From: Eutreptiella sp. 'Long Island Sound 2002' | Taxonomy: Eukaryota > Euglenozoa > Euglenophyceae > Eutreptiales > Eutreptiaceae | NCBI GenBank assembly: GCA_964036045.1 | Contig: OZ038380.1 | Coordinates: forward strand, 70,881,137 to 70,945,136 | DNA length: 64,000 nucleotides | Reading direction: 5' to 3' | Shown: one piece after another, positions 52,263 to 61,828 of the stretch | Layout of the letters: the number at the start of each line of letters is the position of its first letter | Numbering within the stretch: the first letter of the stretch is position 1 | Notes under the pieces: model-generated | The model's input: the letters and a program-made list of their open reading frames with translations, nothing else | Told to the model about the DNA's origin: nothing | The model's database searches: none | Translations under genes and position numbers: made by a program

Positions 52263-52771
52263 TATACCGCTGGCAAGAGAGCGCCCTCATGGGATGCGCT
52301 AAATGCGGCATTTGCCAAATGGCGCCGCAGGTCACAGTGACGGCTTGTTTTAGCGCTACATAGCACCAAATCTTGTAAATCGTGGTTCTACGGGTAGCTA
52401 CGGACCCAGGCTAGGTAGGAGGGACGGATCCTCTGGGTTTTCCCTGGTTGGGCTCTTTTTCTGCCTTGGGCACTGGTGGTACCTCGTGCTTTTCACTACG
52501 GTTTTCCTGTTTTTTCTAAGGGTGTCCATGGAAAGCAGCCACCTTGGTCTTGATGAAGGACAGTTTTCTTTGTCTTTCAAGTGCACAGATTCCACGAGTC
52601 TCTGGTTGGCTCAAAAAGATCCTTTTGTGGCTACTCTACTCGATGAAACAGAGAGTATTGTGGGTTGGAGCAGGGAGCAGTCAAGCAGTTCAGAGGGACT
52701 GCTGTTTTCTGCTAGTGAGGTTGAAGAGTTGGAGAAAAGTTGCCATTGATGTATTTGCAAGGGAAAGATCG
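52263..52771. other. Flank of chromovirus copy 2, unassigned
   Basis: A plus-strand frame from about 52486 to 52749 reads coding-like (SSHLGLDEGQFSLSFKCTDS, SREQSSSSEGLLFSASEVEELEK) but has no recognised domain. It lies just left of the TAA-flanked element and may belong to the same disrupted locus as the helix-turn-helix fragment on the other side. Confidence 0.3.
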
Positions 52772-52774
52772 TAA

Positions 52775-52814
52775 GGACCCGTCTTTTTTTCAAAACCTGA
52801 AGCTGTAGCTTCAG
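52775..52814 (+). repeat. Left terminal inverted repeat of the TAA-flanked element
   Basis: 40 bp, paired with 56417-56456 with about five mismatches. It contains the palindrome GAAGCTGTAGCTTC. Confidence 0.8.
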
Positions 52815-53145
52815 AAGGCCAAGGACCCCCCCCTTCCGGTGAAGCTGCCCGACCAAATCTGCAAGTGGTTGCCTACCAGCTTTGCGTATTCCTTTACTAA
52901 CCAGTGTTGCACATAGAAAGCCCTCCCTTTTGGAACCCACAAACAAAACACAAGCAATTGAAGCATTAATGGACACCAAAGTGCGACCTCATTGATCATT
53001 TGCGTCGGAGTCACCTCAACGACTGGAAACAACAGTAGATATCCAATGGAGTTATCTAAATGTCAACAACACCTGAATCACACCTGAACTGCTCAAGAAG
53101 CCACGGCGGCAGGTTACCCTCCGGTTCGACGGTGTCGCTCTCTGC

Positions 53146-53745
53146 TGTTTTAGACTACGAGTTTTCATAGCCTTTTGGGCTCATAATTTTCCTTGTCTCC
53201 AAGACTGCCAATGCCGCTGATTCTTTTGTGCCTTCGCAAACTCTGTACTATCTCACGTACAACTGAACTCGATTCCTCCACGACGTTTTTTGCTCTCGGA
53301 CTCTGCCAAAACGTTTATCAAAATCAAAGTACACCCAGTTGCCTCCTTGGTCCTCCTCCCTCAACAGTGCATGCATGAACACAACTCCTTCACTCTGGTG
53401 TCTTTCTCCTTGTTGTCCGTGGTTCCTTGGTTGGCTGAGCGATTGTGGGCGGCGTTGATCGCGGCCCATGGAGGACTTTGCCAGCCCCGCAGGGAAACAT
53501 ACACCTAGAGTACAAAGGAGTATTTACACCGTGAGTGCGCTGACCAAATCCTATAAATTGAATTATACATAACTCCCACAGAACAATCTTAGAAAACTTG
53601 ATTTTCCTACAAAATCTCTTCTCCCACTGTTCTGTCTTCTCTCACTCTGATCGTTACTGTTAGCTGCGCTGATGGTCGCTCGCGCCACCCCTCTCTTGTC
53701 AAGGCCAAGGGCCACACAAGAGGCACATGGCCCTGACCTATTACA
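53146..53745 (-). repeat. 3' LTR of the non-autonomous element
   Basis: 600 bp, TGTTTTAGACTACGAG...CTGACCTATTACA in plus orientation. It is about 97% alike to 55051-55650 by eye. Confidence 0.92.
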
Positions 53746-53820
53746 CTCCCTTCACTATCCCAGCACCACGACTCCGCAAGACGGAGTGGGGCGCCTGGAT
53801 AAGACCTAACAGCGCGTCTC

Positions 53821-53945
53821 GCGCTCTCCCTTCACAGGGCAACGCTCTCCCTTCACAGAGCAGCGCTCTCCCTTCACAGAGCAGCGCTCTCCCTCAGCAA
53901 ACTTGGACCCTACCCTTAAAAAGTAGTGCTCTCCCTTCACAAAGT
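53821..53945. repeat. 21-bp tandem repeat inside the non-autonomous LTR element
   Basis: CGCTCTCCCTTCACAGAGCAG is repeated three times, with a fourth and fifth degenerate copy. It resembles the adjacent purine tract complement (CTCCCTTCAC). Confidence 0.8.
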
Positions 53946-54515
53946 AGCAGTACTCCACTGACAAATACAGATCCCCCGGCAAAAAGGAGGAAAAACAGAG
54001 CAAAGCTGCATATATATGCAACAACCCAACACCGCTCAGGTAGTTTTCAGGACCTCTCAATACAATGGCACAAAAGTCATTTTGGATGCATGAATCATTT
54101 TGCACATTCTTACACAACCGCAACTAACCAACAGCCACTTTCATCTAGCCAAACCTGCCGTGCCTCACACTGCCAACAGCAAACAAAAACAAACTACTGT
54201 TCACTCGCCTAACACTGCTGCCTCATCACACGCCACCAAAGAATGGCCGTCAGGGTGCACGCCACCAAAAAATTGCCCTGAAGGTGCCACCAAGGGCACT
54301 CATGACGTGTCAGGGCACTTGCAAAAGCTTAAGCATATATACCTCACAAGCCCGTACCAGGGCTCTTCTCCAAAGGATCAAAAACTTACTGAAGCTGCTC
54401 CCTGCAGCTCATCCGTACAGTGCCACCCTTGGGGGCACTAGCGTTGTCGCGGTGTCGCTGGCAATCGTTCAAGTCTGCGAAGACCTGCCCAGCGCGGCCG
54501 TGGCGTCGGCGTTCG

Positions 54516-55004
54516 TTAACGGCAATTCGTTGTCACTGATTGTTGCTCCTGTGCACTAAATCCACCCTCCGAGATTGACTTGCGTCTGCCATATCTTGCG
54601 CGGTACCCTCTTTTGCTACCTCTCCTTGTTTGAACTCGTGGCATCATGCTCGCCAACACTGGCCCTCCAGTAAGTGTTGACACAACTCGTAAACTTCGTG
54701 ACATCTCGGTTGTCTTCTGCAACTCACAAGTCCCGCGTAGCGCGTTCACTTCGTGCTTTGGGTCCTCAACTCGTCTCTCTCTTCCTGCCGCGCGTCGCCG
54801 CCAATACCTGTTTGCCTTGGAAACCCTCGCCAGCTTCCTTCTCAGCTCTTGCACTTCGTCGCGAAGCTCATCTCGCTCGCGGAGGTAACGACGGCGTCGC
54901 TCATCATCTATCTCTTCTTCCTCCTGTTGCTCAGCCGGCGCTAGATGTAAAACCTTCTTGGCAGCGTTGCGCTGCACTCTCTCCTTGCGGCGCTTGGCTC
55001 CCAT
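54516..55004 (-). CDS. Small basic coiled-coil protein of the non-autonomous LTR element
   Basis: 162 aa from ATG at 55002-55004, 47 bp inside the 5' LTR boundary. It has a very basic N-terminus (MGAKRRKERVQRNAAKK), an acidic patch (EQQEEEEIDDERRRR), a heptad-like Leu/Arg coiled coil (RDELRDEVQELRRKLARVSK) and an Arg-rich tail. It is the only ORF of size in the element and occupies the Gag position, so an RNA-binding Gag-like role is possible. No retroviral capsid or zinc-knuckle motif is present. Confidence 0.5.
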   Translation of the reverse strand: MGAKRRKERVQRNAAKKVLHLAPAEQQEEEEIDDERRRRYLRERDELRDEVQELRRKLARVSKANRYWRRRAAGRERRVEDPKHEVNALRGTCELQKTTEMSRSLRVVSTLTGGPVLASMMPRVQTRRGSKRGYRARYGRRKSISEGGFSAQEQQSVTTNCR

Positions 55005-55050
55005 AGCTGTCGAAAAAAAAAACAGGATCAGAACTCTTGCGAAGCTACCA

Positions 55051-55650
55051 TGTTTTAGACTACGAGTTTTCATAGCCTTTTGGGCTCATAATTTTCCTTG
55101 TCTCCAAGACTGCCAATGCCGCTGATTCTTTTGTGCCTTCGCAAAATCTGTACCATCTCACGTACAACTGAACTCGATTCCTCCACGACATTTTTTGCTC
55201 TCCGACTCTGCCAAAACTTTTATCAAAATCAAAGTACACCCAGTTGCCTCCTTGGTCCTCCTCCCTCAACAGTGCATGCATGAACACAATTCCTTCACTC
55301 TGGTGTCTTTCTCCTTGTTGTCCGTGGTTCCTTGGTTGGCTGAGCGATTGTAGGCGGCGTTGATCGCGGCCCATGGGGGACTTTGCCACCCCCGCACGGA
55401 AACATACACCTGAAGTACAAAAGAGTATTTACACCGTGAGTGCGCTGACCAAATCCTATAAATTGAATAATAAATAACTCCCACAGAACAATCTTAGAAA
55501 ACTTGATTTTCCTACAAAATCTCTTCTCTCACTGTTCTGTCTTCTCTCACTCTGATGGTTACTGTTAGCTGCGCTGATGGTCGCTCGCGCCAGCCCTCTC
55601 TTGTCAAGGCCAAGGGCCACACAAGAGGCAAATGGCCCTGACCTATTACA
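55051..55650 (-). repeat. 5' LTR of the non-autonomous element
   Basis: 600 bp ending TATTACA at 55650, next to the TCTGC duplication. Its right neighbour is the interrupted chromodomain codon. Confidence 0.92.
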
Positions 55651-56416
55651 TCTGCCCCAAACCCCTTCCAGCGCACTTGATAATGCACCTTCCCGCGCCT
55701 TTTTACTGATTTGATGATCCTTTCAGGCTCATACATGGTCTCATCACCATTTTCTCTCTCATATGCATCTACCAACTCCTGACAATGGCGCAATGACTCT
55801 GCGGGCTGCTCTGTGTCATCCCCCTCCCCATACCCTTTCCACCGAACTACATAATGCACCACCCCATCCCGCATCGCTTTCCCAACAATGGCCTCTACCT
55901 CTGCCTCGTCCTCCCCTTCACTCTCTTCTTCCCCGCGGCGCTTGTGAGGGACAACCTCATCTACTCCCCGGTAGGCTTTGGGCCTTTTGGCCCTTTTGAG
56001 CGGGGGCTTTTGGGAGAGGTTACGTTTGCGTACACGTAGGCGTGGCAAAAGCCGGAGCAAATGCGCCCATTAATGTGTACCAGTCCCCTCCCAAGTGCAT
56101 TGATGCACCCAAGCGGGACAGCCGGTGTGGGCTGAGGCACCACACCAGGGTTTAGCCAGATCCTTAACTCCGGGCCTTCTATCATCCACCGCTGTCACCC
56201 TTGTCTCTGAATCGTGTCCTAATTGGTGATTGGATAGAACTAACACTATTAGCATCGTTGTTAAGGCCATCGATGGGCTGGCCTGCTGTGAGCACGCCGC
56301 CGAATGCAGGGAGCGCGCTGCCACCACAGGCCCTAAATCCGCCGAATCAGGACCAAATTTGGCATTCCACAAATTTCTCCAGCTGTGTAGCCGGCCCAAC
56401 CCCCCCCCCCCCCCCT

Positions 56417-56456
56417 CTGAAGCTACAGCTTCACGATTTGAAAAAAAGACGCGTCC
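56417..56456 (-). repeat. Right terminal inverted repeat of the TAA-flanked element
   Basis: Partner of 52775-52814. A C18-like homopolymer lies just inside it at 56399-56415. Confidence 0.8.
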
Positions 56457-56459
56457 TAA

Positions 56460-57170
56460 GATGAACAGCGTTGAACGTGCAGTTGCTCGAATGATTGGTC
56501 AAATCACACTTCATCAAGTGTCCCGGCATCATACAACTAAATCTGCGGTCCAGGCACGAATGACAAGGTTGCGGAAGGGTCTAAGCACCTCGGGCCGCAA
56601 ACCAACCTTGCCGCATAGTATTGAGCAAGCATTGTGCGAGAAACAGAAATCAGCCAAAAACCGCAGCTGGGCAGTGAACTTAAGGTTCGGAATCGGTTTT
56701 ACCAATTAATCGGATAATCGGATGAATGGGATTGATTGGGTCTAATGTGACAAATAATCGATAAAACTGATTATTTTGAAAACTGGTAGAAACTAAATTA
56801 ATCGGACAAGTTATGTATGAAAAAGAAATATTTCTTTGATACACCATGAAATGTTTCTTATCAAAAACCAGACGATTTTGGAAAATCACAGGAAATTTGG
56901 GATAAAAGTCAAAGGTTTAGCATGTCTTTCACCTCTATTTTCCTGTTTACTATCCTTTAGGTAAACTTTCACAGCTTTTCGGCAATAATTGCATTTTGTA
57001 GAGACAACGGTCGAAAAGAACCGATCATTTTTATGTCATATAATCGGAATAATTGGTTATTTCTATAGAAATAATTGAAAACAATTGGTTATTTTTGCAT
57101 GAAACCAATTCCGAACCTTAAGTGAACTGCTTAGCAAACCCCTCTCCCTCCATGGGGTAAATGGTGTCAA
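56460..57170 (+). pseudogene. Helix-turn-helix (Pipsqueak-like) fragment of a pogo/Tc5-type transposase
   Basis: An open block from 56461 reads MNSVERAVARMIGQITLHQV, SRHHTTKSAVQARMTRLRKG, then SGRKPTLPHSIEQALCEKQK. Helix, turn and helix followed by GRKP/GRPP and an acidic helix is the N-terminal DNA-binding layout of pogo and Tigger transposases. It is cut on the left by the TAA-flanked element and on the right by a MITE at 56681-57120. Past one 8-bp target copy the frame goes on for about ten codons to a stop. No catalytic region remains. The pogo-like gene at 62877 shows the same layout with different sequence. Confidence 0.5.
56681..57120. mobile_element. 440-bp hAT-type MITE
   Basis: TAAGGTTCGGAATCGGTTTTA at the left end is matched by the reverse complement of GAAACCAATTCCGAACCTTA at the right. 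An 8-bp duplication AGTGAACT flanks it (56673-56680 and 57121-57128). Eight-bp duplications are typical of hAT elements. The inside is AT-rich with no ORF, so it is non-autonomous. Confidence 0.85.
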
Positions 57171-57544
57171 AACACTTCAACAACGGCATTTCTGAGTAGC
57201 CTGGGTCAAGCCCTACACGTACATATGTTTGGACTTTGCCAACTCATCGGTGACATCACTCACTCAGCTTGACCGTGACCCGCGCAGTTCTGGACACGTC
57301 ATTTGGCAACTGCTAGCTTATCGGCAAATCACCCTACTCATCAACAACCTGCCGGGTGGGCTCATGGGTGGTGCGGTGAGGTGTCGCGCGACAGGCGCTG
57401 ATGGAAAAGGGTCGTGAATTTGAAAGCGCATTTGGCGCCACACCATAATTTATATTCTGCTAAATCTCGTGAATCTGTTATTTTAAATGTTGTTTTTAGA
57501 AAATATCCAAGTGCCAGCAGCGAAAACCTATAATTCGCCTGTGC

Positions 57545-57715
57545 TGAACTACCCTTGTCGCACCCTTGTTGCGCCCTTGTTGCGCCCTTGTCGCGCCCCG
57601 TGTCGCGCCCCTTGTCGCGCGATAACACCGCTTATCGCGCCCTTATCGCGCACCCTTACCGCGCGATAACCCCCTTACCACAGCCCTTGTTGCACCCCCT
57701 TGTCGCGCCCCCTTT
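57545..57715. repeat. Subterminal array of the second oxygenase-transposon (left)
   Basis: CCCTTGTCGCGCCCC / CCCTTGTTGCGCC units are mixed with CGCGATAAC and TTATCGCG. The array at 61128-61262 carries the inverted counterparts (GGTGCAACAAGGGG, TTATCGCGCGATAA), so the two bracket the element. Confidence 0.8.
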
Positions 57716-57804
57716 TGTGTTGTATCAGTAGGTTTCCATTGCACTTTTCCCTCTTCCTTTGTTCTCACACCTTCTCTTGTGTCCGTGGGGACTTGCCGGT
57801 GGTC

Positions 57805-59744
57805 ATGGAGGCTTTGGGTGCATCCGAAGTGTGCATTGGGGATTGGGTGGAACAACATCGGCGGGTCTTGGGGACCCGAAGGGTGGTGGGACCGGGGCTG
57901 GTGTTGCAAGCTGCCACGGTAAGGGCATCTGATGAGCAGCTAACATTCGATGCAACCACCACTTTTGCCCACATCCGTGTGTCACGACAGGTTTTTGGGG
58001 AGGTCACTGGGTCGTGTCTCAGTGACATGATGTAAGCTTACCCCATTATGGATGCCAACCCCAACGTTTGGGGTTGCGCCCTTGATTTGGTGAATGCCGA
58101 CACCGATGCACTGGTGTCTGTTTTTCAAAGCAAGGTGAGCGCGAAGGTTGGAACACGGGTCACAAACTTCATCACCCCCCTTGTCCAGGAACTCGATGAA
58201 GGTGGGAAAAAAAAAACCGGGTGCCAATTTTCTGCCCAAAGGGCAAAGAAGGAAGAGGTCCCCGTGATACATCACGAGCGAGTTTTTGAGGTGAAGGACT
58301 GTGCCTCTGTTTTGCCGGTTTTTCTCTTCCTTCAAATGGGTCCATGGCCTGGGCCAACCCATACTATGGTTTCACCACCCCTTTTTTTTATACTTCCGCC
58401 ACTGTTGTTGCATGGCCATTGCATAGAGCAGATCCACCCATTGGTTCTGCTGACGAACCAAGTGAGTCCCCTGAGTGGATGGGATTCAATGAATCACTCG
58501 CAGACCTTGATCGCTTGGAGCACTGTGTTTTGCGTGCCACTTTGAGTGCCTCATTGTACAAATTACAAACTGAGGTTGCTACCCTCGATCCGCTCCAAGG
58601 CACACCAATTTTTAACGAAAGGTTTCCTTCTATTGGAAGGAAGTTTGATTTCTATGACAGGGTGCAGTTTTTTGGAAAGCATCATAGCATCCCTATCAAT
58701 GAATGGGGTCAGGATTCTCATGACTTTACACACCTTGAGAATGTTACGACAGATTTGCACCATGACATTCAGACCCAAACAGGCCTGCCCTTGAATATTG
58801 AGATTGTTGCCTATGTTGGTGCACTTGGTTCTGCTCAACATTGGCATAGGGATTTTCCCCGCAGGGTGATCCCCGAGTGACATCATGCATTTGCTGTTTT
58901 TTTCCCTTTGAATTATCAACTTAAGGGAAACCAGTGGATACATGGTTCATCGCTGGGTTTTCCTGTTCCTTGGGCTGTCCGGGAGATGGATGCTGGTTTG
59001 GGAGACGCATTTGTGTTGAATGTGTGTTCCATTCATCGTGGTGGTGGCTTGCCGGAGGGTGTGCCGCCGGTTGATGAGATCTCACAGAGAAGGAATGTAC
59101 GGTGGGTGGGTTTCATGCTTCTGTCTACCACTGCCCTGCCCAAAAATGTCACGGAAGGTATTAACCCACCGTTTTGGGCAGAAGACCCTTCCGTGACATT
59201 AGATGCTCCCGATGTTGCCCACTGTGGTGTCAAGTCATGCAGAAAACGCCCTACCTCCATTTGTTTTGGGTGTAAAGAAAAGGTTTGGTGCCCCACACAC
59301 AAGACCCAGATGTGTGCATCATGTGATGCTCCTGTGACTGCCCAGGATGTACCGTCCTCCTCTAGAGCTGGGGATGTCGCGATGCCAGACAGTAATGGCT
59401 CTGTTTCTGTGGATTTCCCATACACATGTTTTTTCGCTGTGGGCACGACATCTGTTCATCTCATGTGGCACCCTCAGAAGCCAAGGGTGCACAAGGCACG
59501 TGATGAGTTGGACTGTCCTTGTTGGGAAGCGATGCATGGAGGTGGTGAAATTGGCACCCCCACCCCCGAGGATTCTCACCTGATCCGTGCTGATGCTGGA
59601 ACCGTGTTGGTGTTGCGACATGGGAGGTCGGGGGGCTTTGCATTGGGTGGTGACAAGGAGGGTGTTGGCAAAGAGAAAGCGGAGGTGTTTGGTTGGTACA
59701 TGGTCCCCAAGGAACACAAAATGGCTTACGCATGCAGCCACTGA
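57805..59744 (+). pseudogene. 2OG-Fe(II) oxygenase homologue (oxygenase 1 type)
   Basis: ATG at 57805 begins MEALGASEVCIGDWVEQHRR, aligned with the N-terminus of the 19034-21169 protein. TAA at 58033-58035 interrupts. The frame changes near 58330-58344. The core then has QHWHRDFP (HxD, near 58836-58850), TGA at 58878-58880, SIHRGGG (distal His near 59030) and RWVGFMLL. The zinc module keeps the Cys/His spacing (CGVKSCRKRPTSICFGCKEK, then CPTH and CASC, 59222-59330). The C-terminal domain has FFAVGTTSVHLMW and AGTVLVLRHGRSGG. TAA at 58033 overlaps a GTAAGC that would be a good splice donor, so some breaks might be introns. No matching acceptor that preserves the homologous residues was found. 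The end overlaps the transposase start in another frame. Confidence 0.75.
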
Positions 59745-61090
59745 AGAAAGTCTCCCGGAAGCAACAACAGAAACGTTTGAAAATGGCTGAGCAGATTCTT
59801 AGGTCACTGTTACAGACACGTGCACCTCGGGCCTCAGCGGGCAACAAGCTTGCTGAGGTTGCCAACCACCAAATTAGTTTGTCGAAAGCTGCCAAAACAT
59901 TTAAGACCCATGGCCCCGACTTCATTGTGGTGTTGTCGGCTGATGCCACCCCTTTATGGAAACCATCTGCAACTCGGTGTGACATTTCTGTCCACTGTTG
60001 GCAACAACCAAGTGATGCAGGGGCCCCTAACCTATGGCCAAATTGGTGGGCCATGTGGGGGGGTGATGACACACAATTCATGCTAGCCATGGAAACGGCA
60101 CATGACCTCAATGGTCAGGTGCAGGATTTGTGTCACAACTGTGACATTGTGTGGGAAGGGAAAACACTAGGGTTCAAGTGTGTCATCACGGGGGATGGGA
60201 AAAATATGCATGCGGGGAACCCCTCCTCCAAATCCAAGTGTTGGATTTGTGAGGAAGATAATGGCCTAGCATTTTTTGTAGGAGACATGAAGGGGGGGTT
60301 GAGGTGCTGTGCTTACCTCAGGTGCATCCCAACCGCGGGGAGAGTAAGTGACTACGTGCATGCAACATGTAGAATCCTGTGCATCCTCGTGAAAAGGCTA
60401 AGGGGGGAGTTCCACCAAAGAGGGATCCATGTTGGGGTGCGTGAGCTAGACGGCGAGATGCACGAGATCAAAGAACTTTGCAAGGGGATCCCAGAGGCAG
60501 AGAGGATTGCACCGAGGCGGGCCAAAGAGGGAAGTTTTGACCTTACAAGTGCCAATGCCTTCATGGCCAACCCCCAATGGGCAGACAATATTGTCACTAT
60601 TGCCAAGGCACGTACGGGGAATGTGGAGACCCCTGCTGGGCCTTTGGTATGGGTGGTCCTTCGTACCCTCTTGCACCATTTTGCACATATCCATAGGTTT
60701 TGGAGGCAAAAAGAATTTTTTATAGATAGTGATGTTGCCATGTACACTAATGCGGTGGACCGCTTCCGCGAGGCATGGGAGGACTTAGGGTGGAAGGTGA
60801 GCATGTGGGTCCATTGGACATATGCTCACTCACCTTATTTTGCGGAGGCATATAGGAATATATATACATTTTCAAGCATTCCCAGTGAAAAAAGGAATAG
60901 CCCTTTCAAGAGGGACCTACACAACAGTTGTAAAGGATGGGCTCTCTTAAAGCCAAGGTTATCTAGGCTTTCCATGGGCCATGTTGTAAATATGAATAAC
61001 CTGGACATGGGGTTGCTTGCACGGAAGGTACAGGACGCAGAGGGGAGAGACAAAGCAGAAATCCCACTAGGACGTCGCAGGGTGCGGTAG
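59693..61090 (+). CDS. DDE-type transposase homologue of the second oxygenase-transposon
   Basis: 465 codons are open. ATG at 59693, 59731 or 59782 are candidate starts. Conserved blocks with the minus-strand homologue are LSADATPLWKPSATR (first Asp), ITGDGKNM (second Asp), KCWICEEDNG, TPAGPLVWVV and SSIPSEKRNSPFKRDL with NSCKGWALLKP (Glu). It lacks the ~120 N-terminal residues, including the Cys-rich part of the other protein. In the first element the oxygenase and transposase frames look spliced together, and here they overlap by 52 nt in different frames. That fits a former fusion with a lost intron or a frameshift. The uninterrupted frame suggests recent activity or constraint. Confidence 0.7.
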   Translation: MVHGPQGTQNGLRMQPLKKVSRKQQQKRLKMAEQILRSLLQTRAPRASAGNKLAEVANHQISLSKAAKTFKTHGPDFIVVLSADATPLWKPSATRCDISVHCWQQPSDAGAPNLWPNWWAMWGGDDTQFMLAMETAHDLNGQVQDLCHNCDIVWEGKTLGFKCVITGDGKNMHAGNPSSKSKCWICEEDNGLAFFVGDMKGGLRCCAYLRCIPTAGRVSDYVHATCRILCILVKRLRGEFHQRGIHVGVRELDGEMHEIKELCKGIPEAERIAPRRAKEGSFDLTSANAFMANPQWADNIVTIAKARTGNVETPAGPLVWVVLRTLLHHFAHIHRFWRQKEFFIDSDVAMYTNAVDRFREAWEDLGWKVSMWVHWTYAHSPYFAEAYRNIYTFSSIPSEKRNSPFKRDLHNSCKGWALLKPRLSRLSMGHVVNMNNLDMGLLARKVQDAEGRDKAEIPLGRRRVR

Positions 61091-61127
61091 ACAAGGGATG
61101 TCACAAAGTGGTTGTCTTGTGCATGCT

Positions 61128-61262
61128 TCATAGGGTGCAACAAGGTGTGCAACAAGGGGTGCAACAAGGGGGGTTATCGCGCGATAAGGGGGTGCAACAA
61201 GGGGTGCAACAAGGGCGGGTTGTTGCGCAACAAGGGGTGCAAGAAGGGTGCAACTAGGGGTT
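61128..61262. repeat. Subterminal array of the second oxygenase-transposon (right)
   Basis: GGTGCAACAAGGGGTGCAACAAGGGG units surround TTATCGCGCGATAA, the inverse of 57545-57715. It starts about 40 bp after the transposase stop. Confidence 0.82.
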
Positions 61263-61828
61263 GTACCCATTTTTGAAAAAGCTTAACAATGGAGTACGTG
61301 GTTTGGAAACACAGTCCCTATAGGTCATTTGGGCCCCCTCAGGACACATGACCCCTTAAAACCCCCCATGAGTACTACAAGACACTTTTTAGGTGTTTAC
61401 AAGTTTGGGTGCAACAAGGTACCTTTTTCCATCAGGTCCCAGTGCACCACACCACAGGGGAGGAGCTGCAGGCTTGCGCGGTGGCTGCGGATCCCTGGGG
61501 GCTTGGACAGCAGCCTTGGCTCTGGTCTTCTTGCCAGGCATGTCCCATGAAAGAGAAGCCCCTAAGAGTGAAAGAGGCAATAACATGGATTTTGCGTTCC
61601 CAAAAGGCCCAATTTGCGTCCGCAACAGAATTCACGAGACAAGTAAATAAGCCCTTTTACGTGCGTAACTGACCCTTTTTTGCGTCCGAGCTAAACTTAT
61701 AGTAACCACGCAAATACACCCTTTTACGCGCGAAAGAACGCAGTAAAGGACAAACGTTGCACGTACATGGGGGTGTTGTTGTGCGAGAGACGTAAAAGTG
61801 GCAAAACGCTTCCGTTCTCACCCATATT
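61263..61828. other. Unassigned stretch with one short minus-strand ORF
   Basis: A minus-strand frame from ATG near 61538 to 61389 encodes a ~49-residue basic, Pro-rich peptide (MPGKKTRAKAAVQAPRDPQP). It looks like the N-terminus of a DNA-binding protein but stops after WCGALGPDGKRYLVAPK. Nothing else is recognised. Confidence 0.35.

Larger units (their letters stand above)
53146..55650 (-). mobile_element. Non-autonomous LTR retrotransposon with 600-bp LTRs
   Basis: Two direct 600-bp repeats (53146-53745 and 55051-55650) start TG and end CA and enclose 1305 bp. TCTGC flanks both ends (53141-53145, 55651-55655). On the minus strand TGGTAGCTTCGCAAGAG follows the 5' LTR as a primer-binding site and GTGAAGGGAG precedes the 3' LTR as a purine tract, so it is transcribed leftward. 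The internal region has one small basic/coiled-coil ORF and no protease, reverse transcriptase or integrase. It therefore needs enzymes in trans. Confidence 0.92.
53056..56060 (-). pseudogene. Double-chromodomain protein gene, split by an LTR element
   Basis: The 5' part (56060-55651) encodes a basic N-terminus, an acidic stretch (EEESEGEDEAEVE), a first chromodomain (VEAIVGKAMRDGVVHYVVRWKG) and the start of a second (PERIIKSVKRRGKVHYQVRW, KGFGA). The frame is broken at 55650 by the LTR element. The remainder resumes at 53145 and runs to TAG at 53056-53058, supplying the expected end of a chromodomain (DTVEPEGNLPPWLLEQ). Reading across the single TCTGC target copy keeps one frame, so the gene was intact before insertion. 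In the second domain Val replaces the usual Trp before EP. No in-frame ATG is seen at the 5' end, so an upstream exon is likely. Chromodomains bind methylated histone tails. The role in this element is unknown. Confidence 0.75.
52775..56456. mobile_element. TAA-flanked inverted-repeat DNA element carrying a chromodomain gene
   Basis: 52775-52814 and the reverse complement of 56417-56456 align without gaps (GGACCCGTCTTTTTTTCAAA against GGACGCGTCTTTTTTTCAAA, then TGAAGCTGTAGCTTCAG in both). TAA lies outside each end (52772-52774, 56457-56459). A 3-bp TWA target duplication is typical of PIF/Harbinger elements, though no transposase is visible, so the class is inferred. Removing the later LTR element (53146-55650 plus one TCTGC) leaves a ~1.2-kb element whose main content is a double-chromodomain reading frame. 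Confidence 0.7.
57545..61262 (+). mobile_element. Second oxygenase-transposon, plus strand, degraded
   Basis: Inverted subterminal arrays bracket an oxygenase 1 homologue and a transposase homologue in the same order as in 15093-21555. The coiled-coil/oxygenase 2 part is missing. Sharp terminal inverted repeats like the 36-bp ones of the first element are not visible. The oxygenase has two in-frame stops and a frame change, but the transposase frame is open over 465 codons. Confidence 0.7.

Noticed and set aside
17609-58880. Reassignment of TGA as a sense codon
   Set aside because: In-frame TGA occurs in several elements (18221, 40660, 41523, 58878), but pol of both chromovirus copies also ends in TGA, and TAA/TAG lesions occur too. 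Nonsense decay or local readthrough explains it better.
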